From Flavicella sp964230805 (lineage in GTDB: Bacteria; Bacteroidota; Bacteroidia; Flavobacteriales; Flavobacteriaceae), in assembly GCA_964230805.1 (NCBI GenBank), contig CAXRIA010000016.1, forward strand, positions 1-64,000: DNA of 64,000 bases, read 5' to 3'. The position numbers and the translations under genes are program-made. The stretch's first letter is position 1. Each line of letters starts with the position of its first letter. Under the pieces are notes generated by a model. The model was not told where the DNA came from, made no database searches, and worked only from the letters and a program-made list of their open reading frames with translations. Positions 51,475 to 60,994 of the stretch are shown piece after piece.

Positions 51475-53955
51475 ATGGCAAAGAATTTAGTGATAGTTGA
51501 GTCCCCTGCAAAAGCAAAAACCATTGAGAATTTTTTAGGAAAAGATTTTCAGGTTGAATCAAGTTTCGGGCATATAGCAGATTTGCCATCTAGTGAACTG
51601 GGAATTAATGTCGAGGGTGATTTTAGACCGAAGTATATTGTCTCTGAGGATAAAAAAGCGGTCGTAAAAAAGTTAACGAACCTGGCAAAAAAAGCAGAAA
51701 CAGTTTGGCTAGCTAGTGATGAAGATCGGGAAGGAGAGGCGATTGCTTGGCATTTGAAAGAGCAATTGAAATTAAAAGATGAAAAGACCAAACGTATTGT
51801 TTTTCACGAGATTACCAAAAAGGCAATTTTGAAAGCTGTTGAGAACCCCAGAGAAATCAATTATGATATGGTCAATGCCCAGCAAGCACGCCGCGTATTG
51901 GATCGACTAGTGGGGTATGAGTTGTCACCTGTTTTGTGGAGGAAAGTCAAAGGAGGGCTTTCTGCGGGGCGCGTTCAATCTGTTTCGGTACGATTGATTG
52001 TGGAAAGAGAGCGCAGTATTCAAGCCTTTCAGTCAGTTGCACATTACAAGGTAGTTGCTGAATTTTTGAACAAAGAATCAAAATTTTTCAAGGCGACGAT
52101 TCCTAAAAGTTTTGAAACGAAAGAGGCAGCAGAGGATTTCCTAAAGGAAGTGGCATCCGCAGACTTTTCTGTAGCAGATTTGCAAAAGAAACCCGCGAAG
52201 AAATCACCGGCACCACCTTTTACAACGTCTACCTTGCAGCAAGAAGCCTCTCGTAAATTAGGTTTTACGGTGGCACGAACAATGCAAGTGGCGCAACGTT
52301 TGTATGAGGCGGGACTTATTACGTATATGAGAACCGATAGTTTGAATCTGTCCGATGACGCGAAAAAAGAAGCGGCAGAAGAAATTACGAGCTATTATGG
52401 AGCTTCCTACAGCCATCCGCGTTCATTTAGAAACAAATCTAAGGGAGCGCAGGAAGCGCATGAGGCCATTCGCCCTACTGATATGAAACGTCATTCGGTA
52501 GAAGTTGAATTTGATCAAAATCGCTTGTACGATTTGATATGGAAAAGAACTTTGGCCTCTCAAATGAGTGACGCAAAATTAGAGCGTACCAATGTGAAAA
52601 TTGGGAATTCTCAAAATGAAAAAATCTTTACAGCCAATGGTGAGATGATTCAGTTTGATGGATTTTTAAAGGTGTATCTTGAAGGAACAGACAACGAAGA
52701 GGAAGAACAAACGGGAATGTTACCACGCTTGGAAAAAGGGGAGGTCTTGACCTATAAATTTATAACCGCTACGCAGCGATTTACAAAGCCACCGTATCGT
52801 TTTACGGAAGCTTCGTTGGTAAAGCAACTCGAGGAACTAGGGATTGGTAGACCTTCTACCTATGCACCTACCATTTCTACCGTGCAAAGAAGAGGTTATG
52901 TGGAAAAAGGACAAGTGGAAGGAGTAGAAAGAAATTACGAACAGTTTGTTTTGAAGGAAGGATCGGTTGTTTGCAAAACATTGGTTGAAAAAGTAGGTTC
53001 TGACAAAGGAAAATTGATACCTACGGATATAGGAAATATTGTCAATGATTTCTTAGTAGCGAACTTTTCAAATATTTTGGACTTTGGTTTTACAGCCAAA
53101 GTAGAGACAGATTTTGACAGCATTTCAGAAGGTGCTGAGAATTGGACAGCGATAATCAAAGAATTTTACGACGATTTTCACCCGACCGTAAAAGATGTTT
53201 CGGAAAATGCAGAACGCGAAAGCGGCGAACGAATTTTAGGAAAACATCCTTCTTCTGGAAAAACAGTGTTGGTACGTTTAGGGAAATTTGGAGCGATGGC
53301 GCAAATTGGAGGACGAGAGGATGAAGAAAAAATATTTGCGAGTCTTCAGCCTGATCAAAATTTAGGAACCATAACCTTGGAAGAGGCACTTGACTTGTTT
53401 CTGCTACCCAAAGAATTAGGGAAGTATGAGCGAGAAGACGTCATTGTTTCAAACGGAAGATTTGGGCCTTATATAAAGTATGGAACTCTTTTTGTGTCTT
53501 TGCCAAAAGGAGAAAATCCGTTGGATGTAGATTATGATAGAGCCGTTGAATTGATTGTGGAGAAACAAAAAGCAGATGCTCCCATTGCAGAATATGAAAA
53601 ATTACCCGTTCAAAAAGGGGTGGGGAGATTTGGGCCTTTTATCAAATGGAATGGTATGTTTATCAATGTAAACAAAAAATACGATTTTGATCATTTGACT
53701 TATGATAACATTGTTGAGCTGATAGAAGATAAAAAACAAAAAGAAATAGAAAAAGTAATCCACAATTGGGAGGAAGAAGGCATTCGATTGGAAAAAGCTC
53801 GTTGGGGACGTTTTAACCTGATCAAAGGAAAAGTGAAGATAGAGCTTCCCAAAACAACGGATGCAAAAAACATGGCCTTAGAGGAAGCAAAAGAGCTATT
53901 GGAAAAAAAGGCACCCAAGAAAAAAACCAGAAAAAAAGCGACCAAGAAGAAATAA
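51475..53955 (+). CDS. topA: DNA topoisomerase I
   Basis: 826 residues. Relaxes negative supercoils. The Toprim domain is near the N-terminus (Glu9 in VIVESPAKAK; Asp82 and Asp84 in SDEDREGE); the catalytic Tyr284 is in LITYMRTDSL. The C-terminal part has no four-Cys zinc fingers but three or more Topo_C repeats (GRFGPYIKYG, GRFGPFIKWNG, GRFNLIKGK between about 660 and 800), then a Lys-rich tail. Only one Cys is evident in the whole protein. It is followed after 69 nt by the arginase-like gene in the same direction. Confidence 0.96.
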   Translation: MAKNLVIVESPAKAKTIENFLGKDFQVESSFGHIADLPSSELGINVEGDFRPKYIVSEDKKAVVKKLTNLAKKAETVWLASDEDREGEAIAWHLKEQLKLKDEKTKRIVFHEITKKAILKAVENPREINYDMVNAQQARRVLDRLVGYELSPVLWRKVKGGLSAGRVQSVSVRLIVERERSIQAFQSVAHYKVVAEFLNKESKFFKATIPKSFETKEAAEDFLKEVASADFSVADLQKKPAKKSPAPPFTTSTLQQEASRKLGFTVARTMQVAQRLYEAGLITYMRTDSLNLSDDAKKEAAEEITSYYGASYSHPRSFRNKSKGAQEAHEAIRPTDMKRHSVEVEFDQNRLYDLIWKRTLASQMSDAKLERTNVKIGNSQNEKIFTANGEMIQFDGFLKVYLEGTDNEEEEQTGMLPRLEKGEVLTYKFITATQRFTKPPYRFTEASLVKQLEELGIGRPSTYAPTISTVQRRGYVEKGQVEGVERNYEQFVLKEGSVVCKTLVEKVGSDKGKLIPTDIGNIVNDFLVANFSNILDFGFTAKVETDFDSISEGAENWTAIIKEFYDDFHPTVKDVSENAERESGERILGKHPSSGKTVLVRLGKFGAMAQIGGREDEEKIFASLQPDQNLGTITLEEALDLFLLPKELGKYEREDVIVSNGRFGPYIKYGTLFVSLPKGENPLDVDYDRAVELIVEKQKADAPIAEYEKLPVQKGVGRFGPFIKWNGMFINVNKKYDFDHLTYDNIVELIEDKKQKEIEKVIHNWEEEGIRLEKARWGRFNLIKGKVKIELPKTTDAKNMALEEAKELLEKKAPKKKTRKKATKKK

Positions 53956-54024
53956 ATTGATTTCGATTAGAACATGTTTCCTGCATTGTTGATGAAATTG
54001 AGGATTCGAATTTAGTAATTGCAA

Positions 54025-55182
54025 ATGATTTTAGAATTTTTACAGCCCTTAGAGCCTGAATTTTTAGATAAAATAGCCATGTGTCCCAAAAATACGATGG
54101 CTACGTTTATTGAATTGCATTCAGAGGAAAAAGGTTTGCCATCGATTGAAAATGTACATGTTGCCATTATAGGAGTGCAAGATGGGAGAGGTGCTGTAGG
54201 AAATGACACTACAGGATATGGGTTGGACGCTGTTCGAAAGTATTTGTATCAACTGTATCCCGGTAATTGGGGGATGCGTATTGTAGATTTGGGGAACATA
54301 GCTTCAGGAGCGACCCTGTCAGATACGTATTTTGCATTGAAAAGCGTTGTGAATACCCTGGTAAAAAAAGGTGTTTTGCCAATTATACTGGGAGGTGGAC
54401 AAGATTTAACCTATGCGAATTACAGAGCCTACGACAACCTTGAGCAATTGGTGAATTTAGTATCAGTAGACGCTAAATTTGATCTAGGAACTTTAGACGC
54501 ACCGCTAAATTCTCAATCTTATTTGAGCAAAATTGTAATGGAAGAACCTGCAAATCTTTTTAATTTTTGCAATATAGGATACCAAACCTTTTTTAATTCT
54601 CAAGAAGAAATCGATTTGTTAGAGAGCCTGTCTTTTGACGCCTATCGATTGGGGGAAGCAAAAAATTTAGAACTGATAGAGCCCATCATGAGAGATGCGG
54701 ATATTGTAAGTATTGATATTGGAGCCGTACGAAAAAGTGAGGCGCCAGCGAATCACAATGCGGGGCCTAACGGTTTTTATGGAGATGAGGTCTGTGCCAT
54801 CGCTAGATATGCAGGAATAAGTGATAAAGTAACCTCTTTTGGGATATATGAATTTAATAACCGTCTCGATATTCAAGGGCAGACGGCGCATTTGGTGGCT
54901 CAGATGATTTGGTATTTTTTGGAGGGGGTAAGTTGTAGAGCGAAAGATTATCCCTTTTGCACAAAAGAAAATTATTTGAAATACAGTGTTCCCATAGAGC
55001 AAGATGTCATGACATTTTACAAGAGTCATAAAAGTGGTAGATGGTGGTTAGAAATTCATTCATTAAACGACAATAAATACAAAAGACATGCGTTAATACC
55101 CTGCGCATACAAGGATTATTTGGACGCAACAAATCAGATAATTCCAGAACGTTGGTTCAAAGCGTTGAAAAAAATGAATTGA
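54025..55182 (+). CDS. Arginase-fold protein with degenerate metal site
   Basis: 385 residues from ATG 54025 (a TTG at 54019 is less likely). The ureohydrolase fold is recognisable from ILGGGQDLTYANY, LVSVDAKFDLG and DIVSIDIGAVRKS. Compared with arginase (His, Asp-x-His-x-Asp, Asp-x-Asp), three of six manganese ligands are changed: Gln126 for His, Lys151 for the central His, Gly233 for the last Asp; Asp149, Asp153 and Asp231 remain. Relatives in Flavobacteriia are usually called formimidoylglutamase, but this one probably lacks that activity. It stands just upstream of gldKLMN, which I recall as a conserved order; a scaffold role is possible. Confidence 0.85.
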   Translation: MILEFLQPLEPEFLDKIAMCPKNTMATFIELHSEEKGLPSIENVHVAIIGVQDGRGAVGNDTTGYGLDAVRKYLYQLYPGNWGMRIVDLGNIASGATLSDTYFALKSVVNTLVKKGVLPIILGGGQDLTYANYRAYDNLEQLVNLVSVDAKFDLGTLDAPLNSQSYLSKIVMEEPANLFNFCNIGYQTFFNSQEEIDLLESLSFDAYRLGEAKNLELIEPIMRDADIVSIDIGAVRKSEAPANHNAGPNGFYGDEVCAIARYAGISDKVTSFGIYEFNNRLDIQGQTAHLVAQMIWYFLEGVSCRAKDYPFCTKENYLKYSVPIEQDVMTFYKSHKSGRWWLEIHSLNDNKYKRHALIPCAYKDYLDATNQIIPERWFKALKKMN

Positions 55183-55287
55183 AAAACTACGATAGATTGA
55201 CAACGAGTGAAAATATTTAAAGGACCTATCGGTTTTTACAAAAAAAAAAGATAGGTTTACGTGAATTTTGAAAGACGCAAGGAAATT

Positions 55288-56667
55288 ATGAGAAAATGGA
55301 AATGCTATGTACTAATAATTCTAGTTGCATGCGGTTGTAGTTCCAATGATAGAGGAGAGGTTTTGGGAGTAAAATCTTCGAAAAAATGGTTTGTAGAAAA
55401 ACCATTTGGCATGGTAAAAATTCCAGCAGGAACATTTACTATGGGAAGTGCAGAAGAAGATCCATTTGGAGCCATTGGAACGAGACCCAAAACCGTAACA
55501 CTTCACAGTTTTTATATGGACGAGACTGAAATCACAAACAGTGAGTATAAAGAATTTGTTCATTGGGTAAGAGACTCTATCGTGAGAACCAAATTAGCCA
55601 TGGCGGCTGAAGACATGAGTTATTTTTTAGAAGATACGGAAGACGCAGCTGATCAGGAAATTTTGCGGTATAATTTCATGGAGGCAGACACCACGGAATC
55701 GAATGAGTACGAACGTTATATGATAGAAAACTACGGAGGTCTTGGTGATTTAAATTCATTAACAGACGGACGTTCTTTGAATTGGCGAGAACCTATTATT
55801 TGGCAACAAGAGGATTATCCAGATGCGCAATATGCGGAAGTTATGGATTCATTGTACATTCCAATGGAAGATGTTTATGAAGGAGAACGTTTTATGGATG
55901 TCAAAAAATGGAGGTATGTTTATTCTTATTACGACAAAGAAGCTTCGGTAAGAAGCACAGAGGGAACTCGAAAAGATTTTATCAAGTACGAAGATGTAGC
56001 GGTGTACCCCGATACAACCGTGTGGATAAAAGATTTTAGTTATTCCTACAACGATCCAATTCACGATGATTATTTTTGGCATCAGGCCTATCAAGAATAT
56101 CCAGTCGTTGGGGTGAGTTGGTATCAAGCACGTGCTTTTTGTAATTGGAAAACAAAAAAGAAGAATGATTACCTGCGGTCCAGAAAACATCCAGAAGAAG
56201 TTCCTTCATTTCGATTGCCAACCGAGGCAGAGTGGGAGTATGCCGCTCGCGGAGGTATTGAAAGCGCAACTTACCCATGGGGAGGACCCCACACAACAAG
56301 TGATAGAGGATGCTTCTTGGCAAATTTTAAACCTGTAAGAGGAAATTATGCGGTAGATGGGGGACTTTACACGGTAGAAGCGTATTCTTACAATGCAAAT
56401 GGATATGGTTTGTACAATATGGCTGGAAATGTCTCAGAATGGACAAAAACAGCCTATAACAATGCCTACAATGGTTTGGGCTCAGGCGGAGTCAATACTC
56501 GCTTTAATGATGAGGAGAACCCCCGAAAGGTGATTCGTGGTGGTTCTTGGAAAGACATTGCTTACTTCTTGCAGGTGAGTACGCGAGATTACGAATATGT
56601 GGATTCGGTGCGCAGTTATATCGGGTTTAGAACAGTACAAGATTACCCAGGGATTTCAAAAAAATAA
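55288..56667 (+). CDS. gldK: Gliding motility/type IX secretion lipoprotein GldK
   Basis: 459 residues from ATG 55288 (GTG 55261 is upstream in frame but precedes the natural signal sequence). Lipobox LVACG/C near residue 15. An FGE-sulfatase-like (formylglycine-enzyme) fold: FGMVKIPAGTFTMGS at about 38-52, YPVVGVSWYQARAFCNW, FRLPTEAEWEYAARGG and GNVSEWT, ending in VIRGGSWKD and YIGFRTV. GldK (PorK) forms the periplasmic/outer-membrane ring of the type IX system together with GldN. First gene of gldKLMN. Confidence 0.97.
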   Translation: MRKWKCYVLIILVACGCSSNDRGEVLGVKSSKKWFVEKPFGMVKIPAGTFTMGSAEEDPFGAIGTRPKTVTLHSFYMDETEITNSEYKEFVHWVRDSIVRTKLAMAAEDMSYFLEDTEDAADQEILRYNFMEADTTESNEYERYMIENYGGLGDLNSLTDGRSLNWREPIIWQQEDYPDAQYAEVMDSLYIPMEDVYEGERFMDVKKWRYVYSYYDKEASVRSTEGTRKDFIKYEDVAVYPDTTVWIKDFSYSYNDPIHDDYFWHQAYQEYPVVGVSWYQARAFCNWKTKKKNDYLRSRKHPEEVPSFRLPTEAEWEYAARGGIESATYPWGGPHTTSDRGCFLANFKPVRGNYAVDGGLYTVEAYSYNANGYGLYNMAGNVSEWTKTAYNNAYNGLGSGGVNTRFNDEENPRKVIRGGSWKDIAYFLQVSTRDYEYVDSVRSYIGFRTVQDYPGISKK

Positions 56668-56694
56668 AAACAAATTCTCAAAAAAAAAGGTTTT

Positions 56695-57327
56695 ATGGCA
56701 CAGTCAGTAAAAAGTAAAAAAATATTAAACATGGTCTACGGACTCGGAGCATCTATTGTTTTGATTGGAGCATTGTTCAAGATATTGCACTTTCATATTG
56801 GTTTTTTAACAGGAGGTGTAATGTTGACAATTGGACTTTTAACAGAGGCGTTTATATTTGCGTTTTCCGCGTTCTACGAGCCTATCGAAGAAGATTTGGA
56901 CTGGACTAAAGTATATCCTGAACTGGCAGGAGGTACTGCGAGAGAAAAAGATCTTACAGCAGAGGGTGTGCTGACACAAAAGTTGGATACGATGCTAAAA
57001 GAGGCGAATCTCGATGTTGAATTGGTAAAAAGTTTGGCACAGAGTATTCAGAATTTCAAGGGAGCGGCGGAAACAATTAACAACACTGCCCAGACGGTTG
57101 CGAGTACCCAGAAATATAATGAAGAGATGGCGACAGCAGCGCTGCATCTCCAGGCCTTGAATGATCTTTACAAGTTGCAATCTGAAAATTCAGAACGTCA
57201 GGCTCAAATAAATGAGTCCATGATGAAACACTCCGAAAAACTAGAACAACAAATGGAGGCTCTCGCAAGTAACTTATCTTCTCTGAATGCAGTGTACGGA
57301 GGTATGTTGTCTGCAATGAATAAATAA
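56695..57327 (+). CDS. gldL: Type IX secretion motor protein GldL
   Basis: 210 residues. Two membrane helices (about 14-35 and 38-58; the GLGASIVLIGALFKILHFHIG motif contains the conserved Lys-His of the proton path) followed by a cytoplasmic helical region (about 85-210) with coiled coil. With GldM it forms the proton-driven rotary motor that powers gliding and secretion. It lies 27 nt after gldK and 26 nt before gldM. Confidence 0.97.
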   Translation: MAQSVKSKKILNMVYGLGASIVLIGALFKILHFHIGFLTGGVMLTIGLLTEAFIFAFSAFYEPIEEDLDWTKVYPELAGGTAREKDLTAEGVLTQKLDTMLKEANLDVELVKSLAQSIQNFKGAAETINNTAQTVASTQKYNEEMATAALHLQALNDLYKLQSENSERQAQINESMMKHSEKLEQQMEALASNLSSLNAVYGGMLSAMNK

Positions 57328-57353
57328 TTAGGATCTCTCAATAGCTTAGTAAT

Positions 57354-58913
57354 ATGGCATCAGGAAAAGTATCGGCAAGACAAAAGATGATCAATTTAAT
57401 GTATCTCGTATTTATTGCGATGTTGGCTTTAAATATGAGTAAAAAGGTATTGTCCTCTTTTGGTTACCTCAATGAAAAATTGGTAGATGCGAATACCACA
57501 GCAGCAAATGACATAGATTTTGTTTTGGGCGACTTGGAGCGAAAAGCATCTGAGCAACCAAAAAAATATGCTGAACTAAGTGAAAAAGCGACCAAAATAC
57601 ATGCATTGTCTGCTACCTTTTACACGTATTTACAGGGAGTCAAAGATACACTTTTGACAACTGTAGATCGTGATAAATGGACGGACTATGAGTCGATGGA
57701 TTCTGAAACAGCTGGAGATGAGTATTTCTTTTCCGGTGAAAAATTGACCAAAAATGGGACCCGTTTTGTCGCAAACATCAATGCCTATAAAAATGGGGTG
57801 AAAGAGGTGTTGGGAGACACAATTAAAAAGGATATTTTGACAAATCTGAACAAAAGATTTGACACCAGTGATCAAGTGATGGAAGCAGGTTTAAAACAAC
57901 CTTGGATACGGAATCGATACGAAGGGTTTCCGTTGGTGGCAACCTTGACAAATATCTCTGTAATTCAATCAGACGTTAAGAGCACAGAAAAAGAAATTTA
58001 CAACTCTTTGTTGGGAAAGCAACTTTCTCAAGATGCGGCAATTAGCGAAAAAACCTACCGAGCCATTGTGATTTCTGAAAAACCGGCCTATTTTACCGGA
58101 GATCAGTTCAAAGGAACGGTTGTACTGGGCAAATACGATGCCAGTTTAAAGCCAGAGCGTTTGACGATCAATGGAAAAAATTATTCAGAAAGAGATGCCA
58201 AAGGAGCGGCGGTGGTTTCCTTCAAAACAGGAAAAGTTGGAGAAAACAATATTATCGGAGAATTTGTTTTCAAACAAGATGGAGAGGAAGTGAAAATCCC
58301 AGTGAAATCGACCTATCTGGTGGTAAACAAACCCAATTCTGCGGTTGTGTCTGCCGATAAGATGAATGTGGTGTACCGCGGCGTAGAAAATCCAATTACC
58401 ATCTCTATTCCCGGAATTGCAGATAACAATATCAAAGCAAATGCCGTTGGTTTGAAAAAAGCAAAGGGAATTGGAAAATACACTTTATCGCCAGGAAAAG
58501 GAAAAGAAGTTGTCATCAATGTTTCAGGTCGAACCAATGATGGAGTGTTGATAAAATCACCTCCTGTAAAATTTAGAATCAAAGACATACCTGCACCAGC
58601 TGCCTCTATTCGTAAGCAAGTAGGTGTGATACGGATGCCAAAATCAAGTTTGGTAAAATCTCAGGTGGGTGCAGACTTGCTTGATTTTGATTTCGATTTG
58701 AAATTGAAAGTGGCATCATTTAAAATTAAAGTACCCGGACAATCTACTGTGATTGTCAAAGGAACTCGAATGGACGCAAGAGCCAAAAAGGCATTGCAAA
58801 GAGCGCGTCGTGGAGATGTAATTAATATTTTTGATGTGAAAGCGAGTATTGTCGGGAACGCATCCTATCGATTAAAAAGAGTGTTGCCTTTGAGTATAGA
58901 ACTCACCAATTAA
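57354..58913 (+). CDS. gldM: Type IX secretion motor protein GldM
   Basis: 519 residues. The N-terminal segment MASGKVSARQKMINLMYLVFIAML is split here by a single membrane helix (about 12-30) containing the conserved residues of the motor; the periplasmic part consists of a helical bundle (about 35-220) and consecutive immunoglobulin-like domains (about 225-519). It spans the periplasm and touches the GldKN ring. Gene order and lengths are canonical. Confidence 0.97.
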   Translation: MASGKVSARQKMINLMYLVFIAMLALNMSKKVLSSFGYLNEKLVDANTTAANDIDFVLGDLERKASEQPKKYAELSEKATKIHALSATFYTYLQGVKDTLLTTVDRDKWTDYESMDSETAGDEYFFSGEKLTKNGTRFVANINAYKNGVKEVLGDTIKKDILTNLNKRFDTSDQVMEAGLKQPWIRNRYEGFPLVATLTNISVIQSDVKSTEKEIYNSLLGKQLSQDAAISEKTYRAIVISEKPAYFTGDQFKGTVVLGKYDASLKPERLTINGKNYSERDAKGAAVVSFKTGKVGENNIIGEFVFKQDGEEVKIPVKSTYLVVNKPNSAVVSADKMNVVYRGVENPITISIPGIADNNIKANAVGLKKAKGIGKYTLSPGKGKEVVINVSGRTNDGVLIKSPPVKFRIKDIPAPAASIRKQVGVIRMPKSSLVKSQVGADLLDFDFDLKLKVASFKIKVPGQSTVIVKGTRMDARAKKALQRARRGDVINIFDVKASIVGNASYRLKRVLPLSIELTN

Positions 58914-58932
58914 GAACAAAATGCAAGGAAGA

Positions 58933-59838
58933 ATGAATATCAAAAAGTATGTGTTAGTTGGCGTCTTATTGCTTTGTGCAAAAATAGGATTTTCTCAATC
59001 TAATTATAATCTGTTGAACGCAAAAACTGCCGAAGAAATAGGAAAGGTACCAGAACATTTGAAGAACGCAGAAAATGAAGAACCCTTGCCTTATGGCTAT
59101 GTAAATGATCGTGATATTTTATGGTCAAAAGTGGTATGGGAACATATTGATTTGAATCAAAGAATCAATTTGCCTTTGTATTATCCTATCGATTCAACCT
59201 ATATCGAAAGTTCGCGAAAATCTTTGTTCTATACCTTATTGAAGGGGGTGAAATCAGGTGAAATCAAAGAAGTGTATGACGATTCTTTTTTCAGATCCAA
59301 ATTGACGATGAAGGAGATCGATCAAAAATTGACGCGAATTGACACTTCTGACTACGCCTATGAATTGTTAAACGAAGGAGAAACAGATATCAAGGATTAT
59401 GTAGATGAAGTTACGATCAAATCTGAGGATATCGACGGCTACCGTATCAAAGGGATTTGGTATTTTGACAAAAGACAAGGAGAAATGTCTTATCGTATTT
59501 TGGCATTGGCTCCCATGGCACCTGACGTTCAAATACTCGGAAGAGAAGAAATGGCATCTGAAGAAAGCTTGCCCTTGTTTTGGGTTTATTATCCAAGTGC
59601 AAGAAAAGTATTGCACAAAGGAATGGCCTTTAATGAAAAAAACAATCGTTCCCCAATATCCTTTGACAAAATTTTAAATGCCCGTAGATTTTCTTCCATC
59701 ATTCTTCGGGAAGAGAACTTGTATGGAAACAGGAGCGTGGCAGACTACATTCGTGGAAATTCCTTTTTACAGGTCATTGAATCTGAGCGTATCAAAGAGA
59801 ATATCCGAGACAAGGAAATTGATATGTGGAATTACTAA
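58933..59838 (+). CDS. gldN: Type IX secretion ring protein GldN
   Basis: 301 residues from ATG 58933; ATG 58921 (four residues longer) is also possible. The signal peptide ends in GFS before Gln (about residue 23). The family segment NDRDILWSKVVWEHIDLNQR follows at about residue 57, and a periplasmic alpha/beta domain ends near WYF and FWVYYPSAR. Partner of GldK in the ring. It closes the gldKLMN operon; no strong terminator follows. Confidence 0.96.
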   Translation: MNIKKYVLVGVLLLCAKIGFSQSNYNLLNAKTAEEIGKVPEHLKNAENEEPLPYGYVNDRDILWSKVVWEHIDLNQRINLPLYYPIDSTYIESSRKSLFYTLLKGVKSGEIKEVYDDSFFRSKLTMKEIDQKLTRIDTSDYAYELLNEGETDIKDYVDEVTIKSEDIDGYRIKGIWYFDKRQGEMSYRILALAPMAPDVQILGREEMASEESLPLFWVYYPSARKVLHKGMAFNEKNNRSPISFDKILNARRFSSIILREENLYGNRSVADYIRGNSFLQVIESERIKENIRDKEIDMWNY

Positions 59839-59939
59839 CAAGGGTCTAAAAATTTCCATGAACTTTATTAAGAACAGTTGAAATACGGCTTTTCTTTTTT
59901 CGTTGCCTGGTAGCAGGCATACTCAAAGAAAATTAAGTT

Positions 59940-59947
59940 TACCTTTG
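59940..59947 (+). promoter_or_regulatory. -7 box just upstream of the FAD oxidoreductase gene
   Basis: TACCTTTG, a full TAnnTTTG match, only 4 nt before ATG 59952, so transcription from it would give a leaderless or nearly leaderless message. No TTTG at the standard spacing upstream. Confidence 0.4.
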
Positions 59948-59951
59948 TGTT

Positions 59952-60989
59952 ATGGAAGTAGACTATATTGTTGTTGGATTTGGTTTGGCAGGAATGGCCT
60001 TTGTAAAAACCTTAGAAGAACATCAGAAATCATTTGTCGTTTTTGAAGATGCTTCTCAAACTTCTTCAAATGTGGCAGGAGGGGTCTACAATCCCGTTGT
60101 TTTGAAAAGATTTACGCCCGTTTGGCAAGGAGATGTTCAGTTGAAAGAAGCCATTCCTTTCTACAAACAATTGGAGAAAAAATTTAACACTACGTATGAT
60201 TACAAATTTGAAACTCTTCGAATTTTTAGTTCCGTAGAGGAGCAAAACAATTGGTATGTTGCTTCCGAAAAACCTTTGTTAAAAGAGTATTTAGACGATC
60301 ACATTGTTACAAAGAAACACCACGGCCTTGTCGCTGATTTCGGTCTGGGAAAGGTCAAAAAAACAGGCCGGATAGCCGTCAAGAAACTCATAGACGACTA
60401 TAAGAATTATTTAATTGCAAAAGAGAAAATTTTGTTTGAAAGCTTTGTTTATGCAGACATCGAATTTCGGGAAAACAAAGTCTTCTACAAAGGAGTCAAT
60501 GCAAAAAAAATCATTTTTTGTGAAGGGTATGGGATGCACAAAAATCCATTTTTTTCTTACTTACCAATGCAAGAAGCTAAAGGAGAGACAATCACCATTT
60601 ACGCGCCAGAACTAAAGGTTGATTTTTTGATAAAATCGGCTGTTTTTGTGTTGCCTATCGGTGAAGATTGCTACAAAATAGGGGCTACGTTCAATTGGAA
60701 GGATAAAACGGCAACGCCCACAATGGAAGGAAAAATGGAGCTCACAGAAAAGTTGGAAAGTTTTATGAAAGTGCCTTACAAGGTTATCGATCATACAGCG
60801 GGAATTCGCCCCACGGTCAAAGATAGAAGGCCGTTGGTGGGGTTGCATTCTGAATTTCAACAACTCGCTATTTTGAACGGATTGGGAACCAGAGGGGTCA
60901 TGATTGCTCCAAAACTAGCCAATGAATTGTACTATTATATCGAGCATAATGATTTGTTAGATCCTGAATGCGATATTGCAAGGTTTTAA
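59952..60989 (+). CDS. FAD-dependent oxidoreductase (DAO family)
   Basis: 345 residues. The N-terminal dinucleotide fold has VVGFGLAGMAF (about 7-17), then ASQTSSNVAGGVYNPVVLKRF, the region of MnmC-like and ThiO-like DAO enzymes, and a C-terminal FAD segment HTAGIRPTVKDRRPLVG followed by NGLGTRGVMIAPKLA. Probably oxidises an amino-acid-like or modified-base substrate; the exact reaction is unknown. I recall this gene downstream of gldN in other flavobacteria. No fused methyltransferase domain, so not MnmC as such. Confidence 0.87.
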   Translation: MEVDYIVVGFGLAGMAFVKTLEEHQKSFVVFEDASQTSSNVAGGVYNPVVLKRFTPVWQGDVQLKEAIPFYKQLEKKFNTTYDYKFETLRIFSSVEEQNNWYVASEKPLLKEYLDDHIVTKKHHGLVADFGLGKVKKTGRIAVKKLIDDYKNYLIAKEKILFESFVYADIEFRENKVFYKGVNAKKIIFCEGYGMHKNPFFSYLPMQEAKGETITIYAPELKVDFLIKSAVFVLPIGEDCYKIGATFNWKDKTATPTMEGKMELTEKLESFMKVPYKVIDHTAGIRPTVKDRRPLVGLHSEFQQLAILNGLGTRGVMIAPKLANELYYYIEHNDLLDPECDIARF

Positions 60990-60994
60990 ACGCT

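Noticed and set aside
55223..55256. Hairpin ACCTATC/GATAGGT before gldK as a terminator
   Set aside because: The loop is 20 nt long and A-rich and no T tail follows; it may be chance pairing, and readthrough from the arginase-like gene is likely.
59904..59919. Hairpin TGCCTG-GTAG-CAGGCA after gldN as a terminator
   Set aside because: Six perfect pairs but no T run on either strand; not enough to call a terminator.
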